Positions 10,360 through 23,076 are shown, numbered from the stretch's first letter. The stretch: 64,000 nucleotides of DNA from Halomonas sp. H10-9-1 (GCF_040147005.1 NZ_JAMSHO010000001.1:2666001-2730000), one strand, 5' to 3'. Notes: generated from the letters alone by a model not told the origin. Numbers and translations: made by a program.

Positions 10360-11151
10360 ATGGAGAGCGAGCAACGCCGCCCGCTGGTCGCCTTCGCGGC
10401 CGAGGACCTCGGCCATGGCCGCGACGGTCACGGGCGGCTCGACAGCGTGGTGCTGCCCCGCCTGACGCTGGCCCTGCGCGAGGGCGAGCGCGTCGCCCTG
10501 CTGGGACAGAGCGGCTCGGGCAAGTCCACCCTGCTCGCCGAGCTGCGCGAGCTGCGCGAGCGGCTCGGCCGGCGCGCCGCCTGGTGCCCCCAGCACCATG
10601 GCCTGGTGCCGGCCCTGGCCGTCTACCACAACGTCTACATGGGGCGGCTGCCCGAGCACTCGGCGCTGGCCAACCTGTGGAACCTGGTGCGCCCCCTGCG
10701 CCAACCCTGGCGGGAGGTGGAGGCGCTGTGCGAGCAGGTGGGGCTCGCGGGCCTGCTGCGCCGCCCGGTGGGCCGGCTCTCCGGCGGCCAGCGCCAGCGG
10801 GTGGCCATCGCCCGCGCCCTCTACCAGAGCCGCGCGCTGTTCCTCGGCGACGAGCCGGTGGCCAGCGTCGACCCCCACCAGGCGCTGCGGCTGCTGGCGC
10901 TGATCGATGCCCGCCACGCCACCCAGGTGGTGGCCCTGCACCAGCGCGAGCTGGCCCTCACCCACTTCGACCGGGTCTGGGGCCTGCGCGACGGCCGCCT
11001 GGTGATCGATGCCCCGTCCCGGGAGCTGCGCCTGGCCGACCTCGACGCCCTCTATCCCGATGCCGATGCCCCCGCCGGCTCGCCCCGTGAGGCGGCCACA
11101 CCGGCCATGCCCAGCCCGGAGGCGCTGCCCTGCGCGCGGGGCCGGCCATGA
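10360..11151 (+). CDS. PhnC-like ABC transporter ATP-binding protein
   Basis: A 263-residue ATPase that would drive the neighbouring PhnE-like permease. Walker A GQSGSGKST, signature LSGGQRQR, and Walker B LFLGDEPVAS are complete. The C-terminal 30 residues are rich in Pro and Ala and lie outside the ATPase fold. The stop overlaps the permease start by four bases (ATGA), showing translational coupling. Substrate could be phosphonate, selenate or another oxyanion; sequence alone does not decide. Confidence 0.85.
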   Translation: MESEQRRPLVAFAAEDLGHGRDGHGRLDSVVLPRLTLALREGERVALLGQSGSGKSTLLAELRELRERLGRRAAWCPQHHGLVPALAVYHNVYMGRLPEHSALANLWNLVRPLRQPWREVEALCEQVGLAGLLRRPVGRLSGGQRQRVAIARALYQSRALFLGDEPVASVDPHQALRLLALIDARHATQVVALHQRELALTHFDRVWGLRDGRLVIDAPSRELRLADLDALYPDADAPAGSPREAATPAMPSPEALPCARGRP

Positions 11152-12673
11152 GCGAGACGCTCTCCCGTCATCCCCATCCGGGCCATGGCCGCCACTGGTG
11201 GCGGGGTGACAGCACCGGGCTGAAGCTGGCCCGCCATACCCTGGCGCTGGTCGCCCTGGCGGTGCTGCTGGTGCCCTTCGCCGACCTCGCCATCCACACC
11301 CGGGAGCCCTGGGCCGAGCTGGGCCGCATGGCCCTGGGCATGGCCTGGCCGGCCTGGGGCTCGCTGGAATCGCCGCTCACCGCCATCGGCCTCACCGTGG
11401 CGGTGGCGATCTGGGGCACCCTGGCCGGCGTGGTGCTGGGCTTCCCGCTGGCCCTGCTGTTCGCCCGCTCGCGGCTGGTGCGCGCCGGGTGCGCCTTCGT
11501 GCGCGCCATCCACGAGCTGTTCTGGGCGCTGCTCTTCCTGCAGGTCTTCGGGCTGTCGGCGCTGACCGCCCTGGCGGCCCTGGCGATCCCCTACGCGGGG
11601 ATCTTCGCCAAGGTCTATGCGGAGATCCTCGAGCAGGCGCCCCGCGCGCCCCGCGATGCCCTGCCCCCCGGCAGCGGGCGGCTGTCGCGCTTCGTCTACA
11701 CCGAGCTGCCGCTGGCCTGGGCGCAGCTGGTCGCCTATACCCGCTACCGCTTCGAGTGCGCCCTGCGCGCCAGCGTGCTGCTGGGCTTCGTCGGGCTGCC
11801 GACGCTGGGCTTCCACCTGGAGACCGCCTTCCGCGAGGGGCGCTACCACGAGGCCGGCGCCCTGCTCTGGCTCTTCTACCTGCTGATCGCCAGCCTGCCC
11901 TGGTGGGGGCATCGGCGGCTGGTCCCGGTACTGCTGGCGGGCGGGGCCTGGCTACTCGCCCCATGGCCCAGCGTGGATGGCGCCCTGCTGTGGCGCTTCG
12001 TCTCCGAGGACATCTGGCCGCCGGCGCTGCTCGCCGGGGACTGGGCGGGGCTCGCCGCCTGGCTGTCGCGGATTCCCGCGCTGGGGCCGGCCATCGGCAA
12101 TACCCTGCTGCTGGGGCTGCTCGGCACGGTGGGGGCGCTGGCGGTGGCGCTGCTGCTCTGGCCGCTGGCCAGTCGCCACTTCGGCAACCGCGCCAGCCGG
12201 CTGGCCGGCCGGGGTCTGCTGGTGGCGCTGCGCTCGACGCCTGAGCTGATGCTGGCCTTCCTCTCCTGCTGCTGCTCGGCCCCTCGCTGCTGCCGGCCTG
12301 GCTGGCGCTGGCCCTGCACAACGGGGCGCTGATCGCCTTCCTGGTGGCGCGCCACGCCGATGCCCTGGCCCCCGGCATGCCCGGGCTGCCGGCCTCCGGC
12401 CGCTATGCCTACGAGCTGCTGCCACGGCTCTACCCGGGAATGCTGGCGCTGCTCTACTACCGCGCCGAGGTGATCCTGCGCGAGACGGCGATCCTGGGGA
12501 TGCTGGGGGTGGCGACGCTCGGCTTCTACATCGAGGAGGGATTCGACTACCTGCTGTTCGACGTGGCCTTCTTCCTGCTGCTGGTCACCGCGGCGCTGAA
12601 CATCGCGGTGGACGCCCTCTCGCGGCGGCTGCGGCCACGAGAGGCGCCTATCGAGGATCCCTGCTCGCGCTAG
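11148..12673 (+). pseudogene. PhnE-like ABC permease with two fused membrane domains, frameshifted
   Basis: The intact product would be about 508 residues with two BPD-transport membrane domains in tandem (about 70-280 and 310-500), each with an EAA-type loop such as ETAILGMLGVATLGFYIEE in the second. At about 12261-12264 a base is missing in CTC-TCC: the first frame runs on to a stop at 12332, while the second frame continues FLLLLLGPSLLP and is then open to 12673. The second domain is therefore not made unless the frame is corrected. It is the second frameshift in this three-gene operon; decay or sequence error remain possible. Confidence 0.75.
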
Positions 12674-12681
12674 GCAGATCC

Positions 12682-13053
12682 TCAGTAGCTGTAGTCGCCG
12701 ACCACCAGGGCCGTGACGGTGATCTCCACCTTCAGCTCATCGGCGGGCATCGGGGCACAGACGCAGGTGCGCGCCGGCGCGTGGCCGGTGGGCACCCAGG
12801 CATCCCAGACCTCGTTCATGGCGGCGAAGTCGTGGCCCTCCTTCAGGTAGATCGTGGCCGAGAGCAGGTGCTCGCGGTCGGAGCCGATCTCCTTGAGGAG
12901 GTCATCGAGGCGGCCCAGCATGCTTTCGGTCTGGGCGGTGATGTCGCCATGGCGCGCCTCGGGGCCGGCCACCTGGCCGCACAGGTAGGCGACGCCGTTG
13001 TGGATCACGGCGCGGCTCATGCGCGCCTTGGTGTCGTGACGGATGATGGTCAT
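12682..13053 (-). CDS. Rid family protein (YoaB-like)
   Basis: A 123-residue small cytosolic protein of the RidA/YjgF fold. It matches the E. coli YoaB type: [20 protein letters not shown] is the family block, with the carboxylate-binding Arg (in APART) and the later KVEI present. Rid proteins hydrolyse reactive enamine/imine intermediates from PLP enzymes; many relatives outside RidA lack a proven substrate. It converges on the transporter operon with only eight bases between stops. No operon partner is evident, and the 149 bases up to malK hold no gene. Confidence 0.85.
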   Translation of the reverse strand: MTIIRHDTKARMSRAVIHNGVAYLCGQVAGPEARHGDITAQTESMLGRLDDLLKEIGSDREHLLSATIYLKEGHDFAAMNEVWDAWVPTGHAPARTCVCAPMPADELKVEITVTALVVGDYSY

Positions 13054-13202
13054 GGGCCTTCATGCTCCTGGTGGGAGGAATTCTCTCGCTGCCATGGTCC
13101 GGCAGCAGGGTGAGTATCCCGGAAGGCATGGCCGGCGTCGATGCCCTGCCGCACGCTATGCGGCGGGCCATGTCGCTGATCCACCAGCCGTGCACCACCG
13201 CC

Positions 13203-14318
13203 CTAGTGGCTGACGCCGGGGATCTCCACCTGGCGCGGACAGGCCGCGCCGTCCGGGCCGAACAGGTGGCAGCGCTCGCCGACAAGCCCCAGGGGCACCG
13301 CCTGGCCATCCTCGAGGGCGGTCAGGCCATCCAGCCGCCGGGTCAGGGTTCCCTCGACGCCCGCCACCCTCAGGTGGGCCAGGGTCTCGTAGCCCAGCTT
13401 CTCGGCCACCGTCAGCCGGGCCGACAGGGTCGCCTCGGCCTGCTCGGGGGCCACGAAGTCCTCGGCACGCACCCCCAGGGTCGCCCGCCCGCCGGGCTCG
13501 AGCCCCCGGCCATCCACCGCCACCCGCAGCGGCTCGCCGCCGGGCAGGCGCACGGTCGTGTGCTGCCGGCCCGGCTCGACCACCTCCACCTCCAGGGTAT
13601 TGATGCGCGGCGAGCCGATGAACTCGGCCACCTCCCGGGTCCGGGGGAAGTGGTAGAGCGACAGCGGCGGACCGACCTGGGCGATGCGCCCCCGGGAGAG
13701 CAGCACGATGCGGTCGGCCAGGGTCATCGCCTCCACCTGGTCGTGGGTGACGTAGATCATGGTGGCCTCGAGCCGCTTGTGCAGCTCGGCGATCTGCACC
13801 CGCATGTCCACCCGCAGGGCCGCATCCAGGTTGGAGAGCGGCTCGTCGAACAGGAACACCGCCGGCTCCTTGACCAGGGTCCGGCCGATGGCCACCCGCT
13901 GGCGCTGGCCGCCGGAGAGGTCCCTGGGCTTGCGGTCGAGCAGCTCGGTGAGGTGCAGCATCCCGGCGGCATGGTCCACCCGGCGCCGGATCTCCGCCTT
14001 GTCGGTGCGCGCCAGCTTGAGCCCGAAGGCCATGTTCTCGGCCACGCTCAGGTGCGGGTAGAGGGCGTAGGACTGGAACACCATGCCGATGTCGCGCTCC
14101 TGGGGCGGGATCTCGTTGATCCGCTCGCCGTCCAGGCACATCTCCCCCCGGGTGATCTCCTCGAGCCCCGCGATCATGCGCAGCAGGGTCGACTTGCCGC
14201 AGCCGGAGGGGCCGACGAAGACCACGAACTCCCCGTCCTCGATGGTGAGGTCGATATCGCGCGAGATCTCGATGCCGTCGAAGGCCTTGCCGATGCCTTC
14301 CAGTGTCAGACGTCCCAT
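13203..14318 (-). CDS. malK: MalK/UgpC-type ABC transporter ATP-binding protein
   Basis: A 371-residue sugar-importer ATPase. Walker A GPSGCGKST, signature LSGGQRQRVAIGR, Walker B VFLFDEPLSNLD and the switch His in YVTHDQVEAMT are all present, followed by the C-terminal regulatory OB-fold domain (about 235-370). Its start overlaps the end of the alpha-glucosidase gene by 13 bases, so both are translated from one transcript. malEFG at 28-32 kb have no ATPase of their own, so this is their likely partner, although the second ATPase at 25.6 kb could also serve. Confidence 0.85.
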   Translation of the reverse strand: MGRLTLEGIGKAFDGIEISRDIDLTIEDGEFVVFVGPSGCGKSTLLRMIAGLEEITRGEMCLDGERINEIPPQERDIGMVFQSYALYPHLSVAENMAFGLKLARTDKAEIRRRVDHAAGMLHLTELLDRKPRDLSGGQRQRVAIGRTLVKEPAVFLFDEPLSNLDAALRVDMRVQIAELHKRLEATMIYVTHDQVEAMTLADRIVLLSRGRIAQVGPPLSLYHFPRTREVAEFIGSPRINTLEVEVVEPGRQHTTVRLPGGEPLRVAVDGRGLEPGGRATLGVRAEDFVAPEQAEATLSARLTVAEKLGYETLAHLRVAGVEGTLTRRLDGLTALEDGQAVPLGLVGERCHLFGPDGAACPRQVEIPGVSH

Positions 14319-15976
14319 GTGGCGTCCTCCTCGTCGGGACAGCGCGCGATGGCGATGCCGTGTGGGGGTAGCGTGACGCGGCCCTCGGCCCAGTGGCCGT
14401 TGACCAGGGCCGGCGCCCCGGGCAGCGCCTCGGCGGCGCCAGGGGCCGGAAGGATGCGCGCCTCGCCGGTGAAGTTGAGTGCCACCAGCAGGCGGCTGCC
14501 CGGGTCGCTGGCCGGGTGGCGGCGCTCCAGGCAGAGCACGCCCTCGCGCACCGGGTGGTAGCGGATGTCGCCCCTGACCAGCGCCGGCTGCTGGCGACGA
14601 AAGGCCAGCAGGGCCCGACAGGCGTTGAGCAGCGACTCGGGATCCCGCTCCTGCTGGTCCACGGCCAGGGCGAGATGCGCCTCGGGCACCGGCAGCCAGG
14701 GCGTGGCCGATGAGAAGCCGCCGTGGCGGGCATCGGCGACCCAGGGCTGGGGCGTGCGGCAGCCGTCGCGGCCCTTGTAGGCCGGCCAGAAGGTGATGCC
14801 GGCCGGGTCCACCAGCTGGTCGAAGCCCAGTTCGGCCTCGGTGAGGCCCAGCTCCTCGCCCTGGTAGAGGCAGACGCTGCCGCGCTGGGTGAATAGGAAG
14901 GCCAGGTAGAGGCGCAGCCTGGCCTGATCGCCCCCGGCGCCCCAGCGGGTCGCCAGGCGGGTCACGTCATGGTTGCCCAGCGCCCAGCAGGGCCAGCCGT
15001 CGCCGATGCGCGCCTCCATCTCGGTGAGGGTATCACGCAGGAAGGCCGGGTCATGGCGCTCCCCCAGCAGGTCGAAGGAGTAGGCCATGTGCAGGCGCTT
15101 GCCGCCCTGGGTGTACGCCGCCATCACGCCGAGGGAGTCGTCGTCGCCCACCTCACCGACGCTGGTGGTGCCCGGGTACTCGTCGAGCAGGGCGCGCAGC
15201 TTCTCCAGGAAGGCCAGGTTCTCCGGCTGGGTCTTGTCGTGGTGGTGGAGCTGGAAGCCGTAGGGGTTGTCCGGCCGTACCCCGATAAAGCCCTCGACGA
15301 TCTCCTTCCGGGGCGGGTTGTCTTTCAACTCGCCATGGGTGCAGAAGTTGACCGCATCGAGGCGGAAACCGTCCACGCCGCGCTCCAGCCAGAAGCGCAC
15401 CTCGCCGAGGATCGCCTCCACCACCGCCGGGTTGCGGAAGTTGAGGTCCGGCTGCTCGACCAGGAAGTTGTGCAGGTAGTACTGGCAGCGGCGGGTGTCC
15501 CACTGCCAGGCGCTGCCGCCGAATACCGACTGCCAGTTGGTGGGCGGCGCGCCGTCGGGACGGGCATCGGCCCAGACGTACCAGTCGGCCTTGGGATTGT
15601 CGCGGCTGGCGCGGCTCTCGGCGAACCAGGGGTGCTGGTCCGAGGTGTGGGAGAGCACCTGGTCGATGGTCACGCGTAGGCCCCGGGCATGGGCCGCCTC
15701 CACCAGGCGGTCGAAGTCCTCGAGGCTGCCGAACATGGGGTCGACGCCGCGGTAGTCGCTGATGTCGTAGCCGAAGTCCTTCATCGGCGAGGTGAAGAAG
15801 GGCGACAGCCAGATGGCGTCGACATTCAGGGAGGCGATATAGTCGAGGCGCTCGATGACGCCCTTGAGGTCGCCGATGCCGTCGCCGTTGGTGTCCTGGA
15901 AACTGCGCGGGTAGATCTGGTAGATCACCGCGCCGCGCCACCAGTCGGCGCCCTGCCGACCCATAATCCGTGTCAT
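14306..15976 (-). CDS. GH13 alpha-glucosidase, copy 1
   Basis: A 556-residue cytosolic glycosidase hydrolysing short alpha-glucosides such as maltose. The GH13 regions are complete: nucleophile Asp in GVDGFRLDAVN, acid/base Glu in SVGEVGDDD, and the transition-state Asp in GNHDVTR; the start WWRGAVIYQIYPRSF is that of the Halomonas-type alpha-glucosidases. It overlaps malK by 13 bases and follows malT. It is a paralogue of the enzyme at 23.9 kb but clearly diverged, and has an eight-residue longer N-terminus. Exact linkage preference is not readable. Confidence 0.9.
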   Translation of the reverse strand: MTRIMGRQGADWWRGAVIYQIYPRSFQDTNGDGIGDLKGVIERLDYIASLNVDAIWLSPFFTSPMKDFGYDISDYRGVDPMFGSLEDFDRLVEAAHARGLRVTIDQVLSHTSDQHPWFAESRASRDNPKADWYVWADARPDGAPPTNWQSVFGGSAWQWDTRRCQYYLHNFLVEQPDLNFRNPAVVEAILGEVRFWLERGVDGFRLDAVNFCTHGELKDNPPRKEIVEGFIGVRPDNPYGFQLHHHDKTQPENLAFLEKLRALLDEYPGTTSVGEVGDDDSLGVMAAYTQGGKRLHMAYSFDLLGERHDPAFLRDTLTEMEARIGDGWPCWALGNHDVTRLATRWGAGGDQARLRLYLAFLFTQRGSVCLYQGEELGLTEAELGFDQLVDPAGITFWPAYKGRDGCRTPQPWVADARHGGFSSATPWLPVPEAHLALAVDQQERDPESLLNACRALLAFRRQQPALVRGDIRYHPVREGVLCLERRHPASDPGSRLLVALNFTGEARILPAPGAAEALPGAPALVNGHWAEGRVTLPPHGIAIARCPDEEDATWDV

Positions 15977-16111
15977 GCGTCCTGTCCTCCATCATGCGTG
16001 GGCCACGCGCCGGAACCCGGCCATGGCAAGGGTCAGGCTCATGGTGCGCCGCAGCGGCCAGGCGGACATCCTCCCGGGGACGGAGGGGGCGGCGTAGTCG
16101 GGGGGCGGAGG

Positions 16112-18799
16112 TTACTCCCCCTGAATGCGCGAGAGCAGGTCGGCGGCCAGCGCCACGGCCTCCTCGCGGCGACGGATGCCCTGCTTCTGGTAGAGGCTGC
16201 GGATATGCGTCTTGACCGTGGTGGGCGCCACCGACAGCTGGTCGGCGATCTGTTCGTTGGAGAGGCCGGCATGGATCAGCCCGAGGATCTGCCACTCGCG
16301 CCGGGTCAACGGCGAGACCCGGATCAGCTCGGGAACGTCGGGGCGCGCGACGATATCGGCGATCACCGACTCGTCGAGCATCAGCCGCACCGCGCTGGTG
16401 AAGTCGCGCTGGCGCCGGGCCAGCTCGAGCAGCCGCTCGGCATGGCGGCGAGCCAGCGGCTCCAGCCCGTCCCCGGCGAGCAGCTCGGTGAGCATCTCGG
16501 GCAGGGCCGATCCCAGCCTCAGGAAGCTCCCCGTCAGTCCCGTGCGGGTGGCCAGGACCAGGGCCTCGCGCAGGTGCTCGAGGCCCTCCTCACGCCCCCC
16601 GCGCTGCCAGGCCAGGGCCGCCAGGCAGAGCCGGTTGCGATTGGTGTCGGTGACCAGCCCCAGCGACTCGGCCCGGCGCTGCAGCGCCTCTAGCAGCCCG
16701 GCGGCCTCGTCATGGCGGCCGAGCAGGGTCAGCGCCCGGGCATGGTTGCGCAGGTTGCACTGGGCGAAGTGGTTGGTGGCCGCCTCGGGATCGCCGGGGG
16801 GCGCCTCCTGCCACCAGCGTGCCACGGCGTCCAGGTCACCGTTGGCCTGCCACCAGGCCAGCAGGGTGGCATGGGCATTGGCCTGCCAGTCGGCATGGTA
16901 GTCGCCCTCGGCCAGGATCTGGCGCAGGCGCCGCACGTGGTCGGCGCACTGGGCCTGGTCGCCGCGGGAGAGCGCGAGCTTGGCGAGGCTGACGTGGCAC
17001 TGCAGGGTCCAGCGCTTGCCCTGCCGGTCGAGTACCGCGATCCCGGCCAGCGCCGCCTGCTCCGACTCGTCCAGGCGCTGCCACTCCCACAGCAGCTGGC
17101 TGCGGATGCGGTAGAGGAACTCCGCCACCGGCAGCCGATCCAGGCCGCTGCGCTCGAGATGCGCCAGAGCGCGCTCCTGGACGTCATGGGCGGCCTGCAG
17201 CCGACCCTGGGCGACCAGGGTCTCCGACTGGTGACAGAGCGACCAGAGCAGCAGCCGGTCGTCGCCGATGCGGGTGGCCTCGCGCTCCACCTCGGCCACC
17301 TCCCCGAGCGAGGCCTCGAGGTGGCCCTGGACGAATCGCGCCTCGGCGCGTATCGCCGCCGCCGAGGCGGGCGTGGCCGCCAGGTAGCGCGCCGGCAGCG
17401 CCAGCGCCTGCTCGGCCAGCGGGGCAGCGCGCTCGGCGTTCCCCTCGTTGATGGCCAGCTGGGCGCGCAGGGTCGCGAACTCGGCGGCCAGCGCCTGCCA
17501 CTCGGGCGCCTCGAGCTGGGCCTCGATCCAGTCGATGACTCGCCGGGTACGCCCGAACTGGTACTGGGCATGGGAGACCCAGCCCTGCAGCAGGGCCAGT
17601 TTCGGCGCGGCGGCCAGGCACGTATCGCCCAGCCGGTCCAGGGCACGCGCCAGCAGCGAGAAGTGCCCCCCAGCCAGCAGGGAGGGCCCCTGTGCCTCGA
17701 CCTGGGCGGCCAGGGCCTCCGGGTCGTCGGCCTCGATGAGCTGGGCCAGGGCCAGCGCCGGCTCGCCCAGCGACAGCCACGCCTCACCAGCGCGCCGGTG
17801 GAGCGCCCGCTGGCGCGACAGGCTCAGCTCATGGCGACGAAAGCACAGGTAGCGGGCGAACAGCGGATGCAGGCGCAGCCAGTGATCATCGGGGTCGGGA
17901 CGCTCCAGGAACAGGCCGGCCTGCTCCAGGGCCTCGAGCCGCTGGGAGAGGCCATCCCCCTCCAGCAGCCTCGCCACCAGGGGTGGCGAGAAGCGCTCCA
18001 GCACGCCCAGCTGCAGCAGCAGCTCGCGGTCGCCGACATCGATCAGGTCATCGAACCAGGCGACGAAGTCGGGATGCGGGCCGTCGAGCCGGTCCACCAG
18101 GCGGTCGAATCCCGCCCGGGTGGTGGTCCGCTGGATCAGCCAGTCGAGCGCCATGGCCCAGCCGCCGGTGCGGCGCAGGGCGCGCTCCAGGCTGACCCGG
18201 GTCGGCGGGAAGCTCAGCTGTTCGGCACACAGGGTCTGGGCTTCCTCCAGGTCGAAGGCCAGCTCGGCCATGCCGATCTCCTCCAGTTCGCCGCGCAGCC
18301 GCAGCGCCGGCAGCCCCAGGGCCGGGCGGCGGCGAGAGATCACGGTGAGGGTCAGCCAGGGCGGCTGGTGGCGCAGCCAGGTCACCAGGGCGGCGAGGAT
18401 CGCGGGCTCGGTGAGGTGCTCGAAGCCATCGAGCACCAGCCGTGCCGGCGCCGCCACGGCGGGCAGCGCGGCAAGCCAGGCCTCCATGGCATCGTCCAGG
18501 GCGGCGTCCTCCTCGAGCGGCGCGAGGGGGGCGTCACCGAGCTCGCCGAGCATGGCCCGGAAGCCCTCGGCGAAACGCCGGGGGGCGTCATCGCGGCCGT
18601 CCAGCCTCAGCCAGGCGGCACGCTGTTCCAGGGCGGGCAGGCGCTCGGCCACCAGGGTACTCTTGCCATAGCCGGGAGGCGCCTCGACCACCAGCAGGCG
18701 GACCCGCTCGTCGAGCACGAAGTGATCGTTGAGGCGCGAACGCGCCACCAGCGACAGGGGCAGCGCCGGGGGCGCCAGCTTGTTCGGGATCAGCGTCAT
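16112..18799 (-). CDS. malT: MalT-like ATP-dependent LuxR-family activator
   Basis: An 895-residue regulator, close to the 901 of E. coli MalT. It starts MTLIPNKLAPP, has Walker A PPGYGKST (42-48), a long helical sensor region, and a C-terminal LuxR HTH (SPLTRREWQILGLIHAGLS and following). MalT binds ATP and maltotriose, then activates mal genes at GGGGAKGAGG boxes; a perfect box lies before malE. The frame is open further upstream, but the chosen ATG has AGGGAG before it and gives the family N-terminus. It sits between lamB and the alpha-glucosidase gene. Confidence 0.88.
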   Translation of the reverse strand: MTLIPNKLAPPALPLSLVARSRLNDHFVLDERVRLLVVEAPPGYGKSTLVAERLPALEQRAAWLRLDGRDDAPRRFAEGFRAMLGELGDAPLAPLEEDAALDDAMEAWLAALPAVAAPARLVLDGFEHLTEPAILAALVTWLRHQPPWLTLTVISRRRPALGLPALRLRGELEEIGMAELAFDLEEAQTLCAEQLSFPPTRVSLERALRRTGGWAMALDWLIQRTTTRAGFDRLVDRLDGPHPDFVAWFDDLIDVGDRELLLQLGVLERFSPPLVARLLEGDGLSQRLEALEQAGLFLERPDPDDHWLRLHPLFARYLCFRRHELSLSRQRALHRRAGEAWLSLGEPALALAQLIEADDPEALAAQVEAQGPSLLAGGHFSLLARALDRLGDTCLAAAPKLALLQGWVSHAQYQFGRTRRVIDWIEAQLEAPEWQALAAEFATLRAQLAINEGNAERAAPLAEQALALPARYLAATPASAAAIRAEARFVQGHLEASLGEVAEVEREATRIGDDRLLLWSLCHQSETLVAQGRLQAAHDVQERALAHLERSGLDRLPVAEFLYRIRSQLLWEWQRLDESEQAALAGIAVLDRQGKRWTLQCHVSLAKLALSRGDQAQCADHVRRLRQILAEGDYHADWQANAHATLLAWWQANGDLDAVARWWQEAPPGDPEAATNHFAQCNLRNHARALTLLGRHDEAAGLLEALQRRAESLGLVTDTNRNRLCLAALAWQRGGREEGLEHLREALVLATRTGLTGSFLRLGSALPEMLTELLAGDGLEPLARRHAERLLELARRQRDFTSAVRLMLDESVIADIVARPDVPELIRVSPLTRREWQILGLIHAGLSNEQIADQLSVAPTTVKTHIRSLYQKQGIRRREEAVALAADLLSRIQGE

Positions 18800-18829
18800 G
18801 ACGGCTCCCTGGCATCGGATGGGCCTGCG

Positions 18830-18855
18830 AAAAGCCCGCGGCCAGGGCCGCGGGC
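18830..18855 (-). terminator. Terminator downstream of lamB
   Basis: On the minus strand 10-base arms (18855-18846 and 18843-18834) with a two-base spacer are followed by TTTT. A second GC hairpin (18876-18884 with 18889-18897) precedes it. Together they separate lamB from malT. Confidence 0.7.
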
Positions 18856-18903
18856 AAGGATCGAAACAGCCGACAGGGCCCGGCCGGCGCCGGGCCCCTG
18901 CCA

Positions 18904-20448
<1,545 letters not shown>

Positions 20449-20510
20449 TCAGTCCCATGACGTGCCCGACGCGGCGGGAGTCGGGGGAGGCGGCTGGACA
20501 AGCCAATCGA

Positions 20511-20526
20511 AACTTAATCGTTTAAG
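20511..20526. promoter_or_regulatory. LacI-type operator, lamB side
   Basis: AACTTAATCGTTTAAG has CTTAA/TTAAG arms around a central CG, the hallmark of LacI/GalR-family operators. The LacI-family gene at 26.8 kb is the likely binder. Confidence 0.65.
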
Positions 20527-20728
20527 CCCACCCCCCTCAACGTCATGAGCGAAGAACGCGACCAATGTCTAATGCAGCGCCTCCCTGCCGAAGGCCTCTT
20601 AACCAGACCCTCACTCCCCTTCCCCTTCGCCGGCGAGGTAAGCAGGCGCTCACGCCAGGCCGCGCGGCCAGGCTTCGACAAAAGTCTAGGTTGATGGAGC
20701 CAGGGCCATGATCTTAACTGTCGCCACG

Positions 20729-20744
20729 AACTTAATCGTTTAAG
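20729..20744. promoter_or_regulatory. LacI-type operator, thuE side
   Basis: A second copy identical over all 16 bases, 218 bases from the first, 57 bases before the thuE start. Two distant operators allow repression by looping, as with other LacI-family proteins. Confidence 0.65.
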
Positions 20745-20774
20745 ACACGCCATCCACCGCTCGCAAGCCCCCAC

Positions 20775-20782
20775 AACAACAA
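20775..20782 (+). promoter_or_regulatory. AACAACAA motif in the thuE leader
   Basis: ACAACAACAAG ends 18 bases before the thuE ATG, just ahead of its GAGGA ribosome site. An exact match to the AANAANAA pattern, mirrored in the lamB leader. Confidence 0.4.
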
Positions 20783-20800
20783 GCCGACGAGGATTATCCC

Positions 20801-22081
<1,281 letters not shown>

Positions 22082-22095
22082 CCGGGAGCCTTCCC

Positions 22096-23076
22096 ATGAC
22101 CTCTACCGTCAACGACAGCGCGCCCGCCGCGGCGCGCCCCCTCTCCGGCCAGTACCGCAGCACCAAGGTACGCCGCCAGCGGGTGCGCGCCGCCTGGACC
22201 TTCCTGGCGCCGATGCTGGTGACCCTGGCCCTGGTGGCCGGCTGGCCGCTGATCCGCACCTTCTACTTCAGCTTCACCGATGCCTCGCTGTCGGACCTCG
22301 GCAACGTCTTCTTCATCGGGCTGGAGAACTACCTGGTCCTGGACGATGGCCGCTGGTACGGCGTGCTCGCCGACCCCGTCTGGTGGCGCTCGGTGTGGAA
22401 CACCTTCTTCTTCGCCATCGTCTCGGTGTCGCTGGAGGTGGTGTTCGGGGTGATCGTCGCGCTGATCCTCAACGCCGAGTTCAAGGGCCGCACCCTGGTG
22501 CGCGCCGCGGTGCTGATCCCCTGGGCGATCCCCACCATCGTCTCGGCGCAGATGTGGGCCTGGATGCTCAACGACCAGTTCGGGATCATCAACGAGCTGC
22601 TGATGACGCTGGGCCTCATCGCCGACCCCATCGCCTGGACGGCGGATGCCAGCTACTCCATGTGGGCGGTGATCATGGTCGACGTGTGGAAGACCACGCC
22701 CTTCGTCGCCCTGCTGGCGCTGGCCGCCATGCAGATGCTCCCCAAGGACTGCTACGAGGCCGCCGAGGTGGACGGCATCCACCCGGTCAGGGTGTTCTTC
22801 CGGGTCACCCTGCCGCTGATCACCCCGGCGCTGATGGTGGCGGTGATCTTCCGCCTGCTCGACGCCCTGCGGGTGTTCGACGTCATCTACGTGCTGACCT
22901 CGAACTCCACCAGCACCATGTCCATGTCGATCTACGCCCGCCAGCAGCTCGTCGAGTTCCAGGACGTGGGCTACGGCAGCGCCGCCTCGACCCTGCTGTT
23001 CCTGATCATCGCCCTGGCGACCATCGCCTATCTCTACTTGGGCCGCAAGCAACTCAACCTGGGAGGTGACGCATGA
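22096..23076 (+). CDS. thuF: ThuF-like sugar ABC permease (MalF family)
   Basis: A 326-residue inner-membrane permease with about six helices, the first at roughly 32-55. The EAA loop that docks the ATPase is EAAEVDGIHPVRVFFRVTLP. It lacks the long periplasmic loop of E. coli MalF, as usual for the ThuF/AglF group. It begins 14 bases after thuE and overlaps the next permease gene by four bases (ATGA), showing tight coupling. Works as a heterodimer with the following gene product. Confidence 0.88.
   Translation: MTSTVNDSAPAAARPLSGQYRSTKVRRQRVRAAWTFLAPMLVTLALVAGWPLIRTFYFSFTDASLSDLGNVFFIGLENYLVLDDGRWYGVLADPVWWRSVWNTFFFAIVSVSLEVVFGVIVALILNAEFKGRTLVRAAVLIPWAIPTIVSAQMWAWMLNDQFGIINELLMTLGLIADPIAWTADASYSMWAVIMVDVWKTTPFVALLALAAMQMLPKDCYEAAEVDGIHPVRVFFRVTLPLITPALMVAVIFRLLDALRVFDVIYVLTSNSTSTMSMSIYARQQLVEFQDVGYGSAASTLLFLIIALATIAYLYLGRKQLNLGGDA

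Noticed and set aside
20484..20493. Near MalT box GGGGAGGCGG upstream of lamB
   Set aside because: One mismatch at a conserved A, and G-rich decamers are common here; not strong enough to claim MalT control of lamB.
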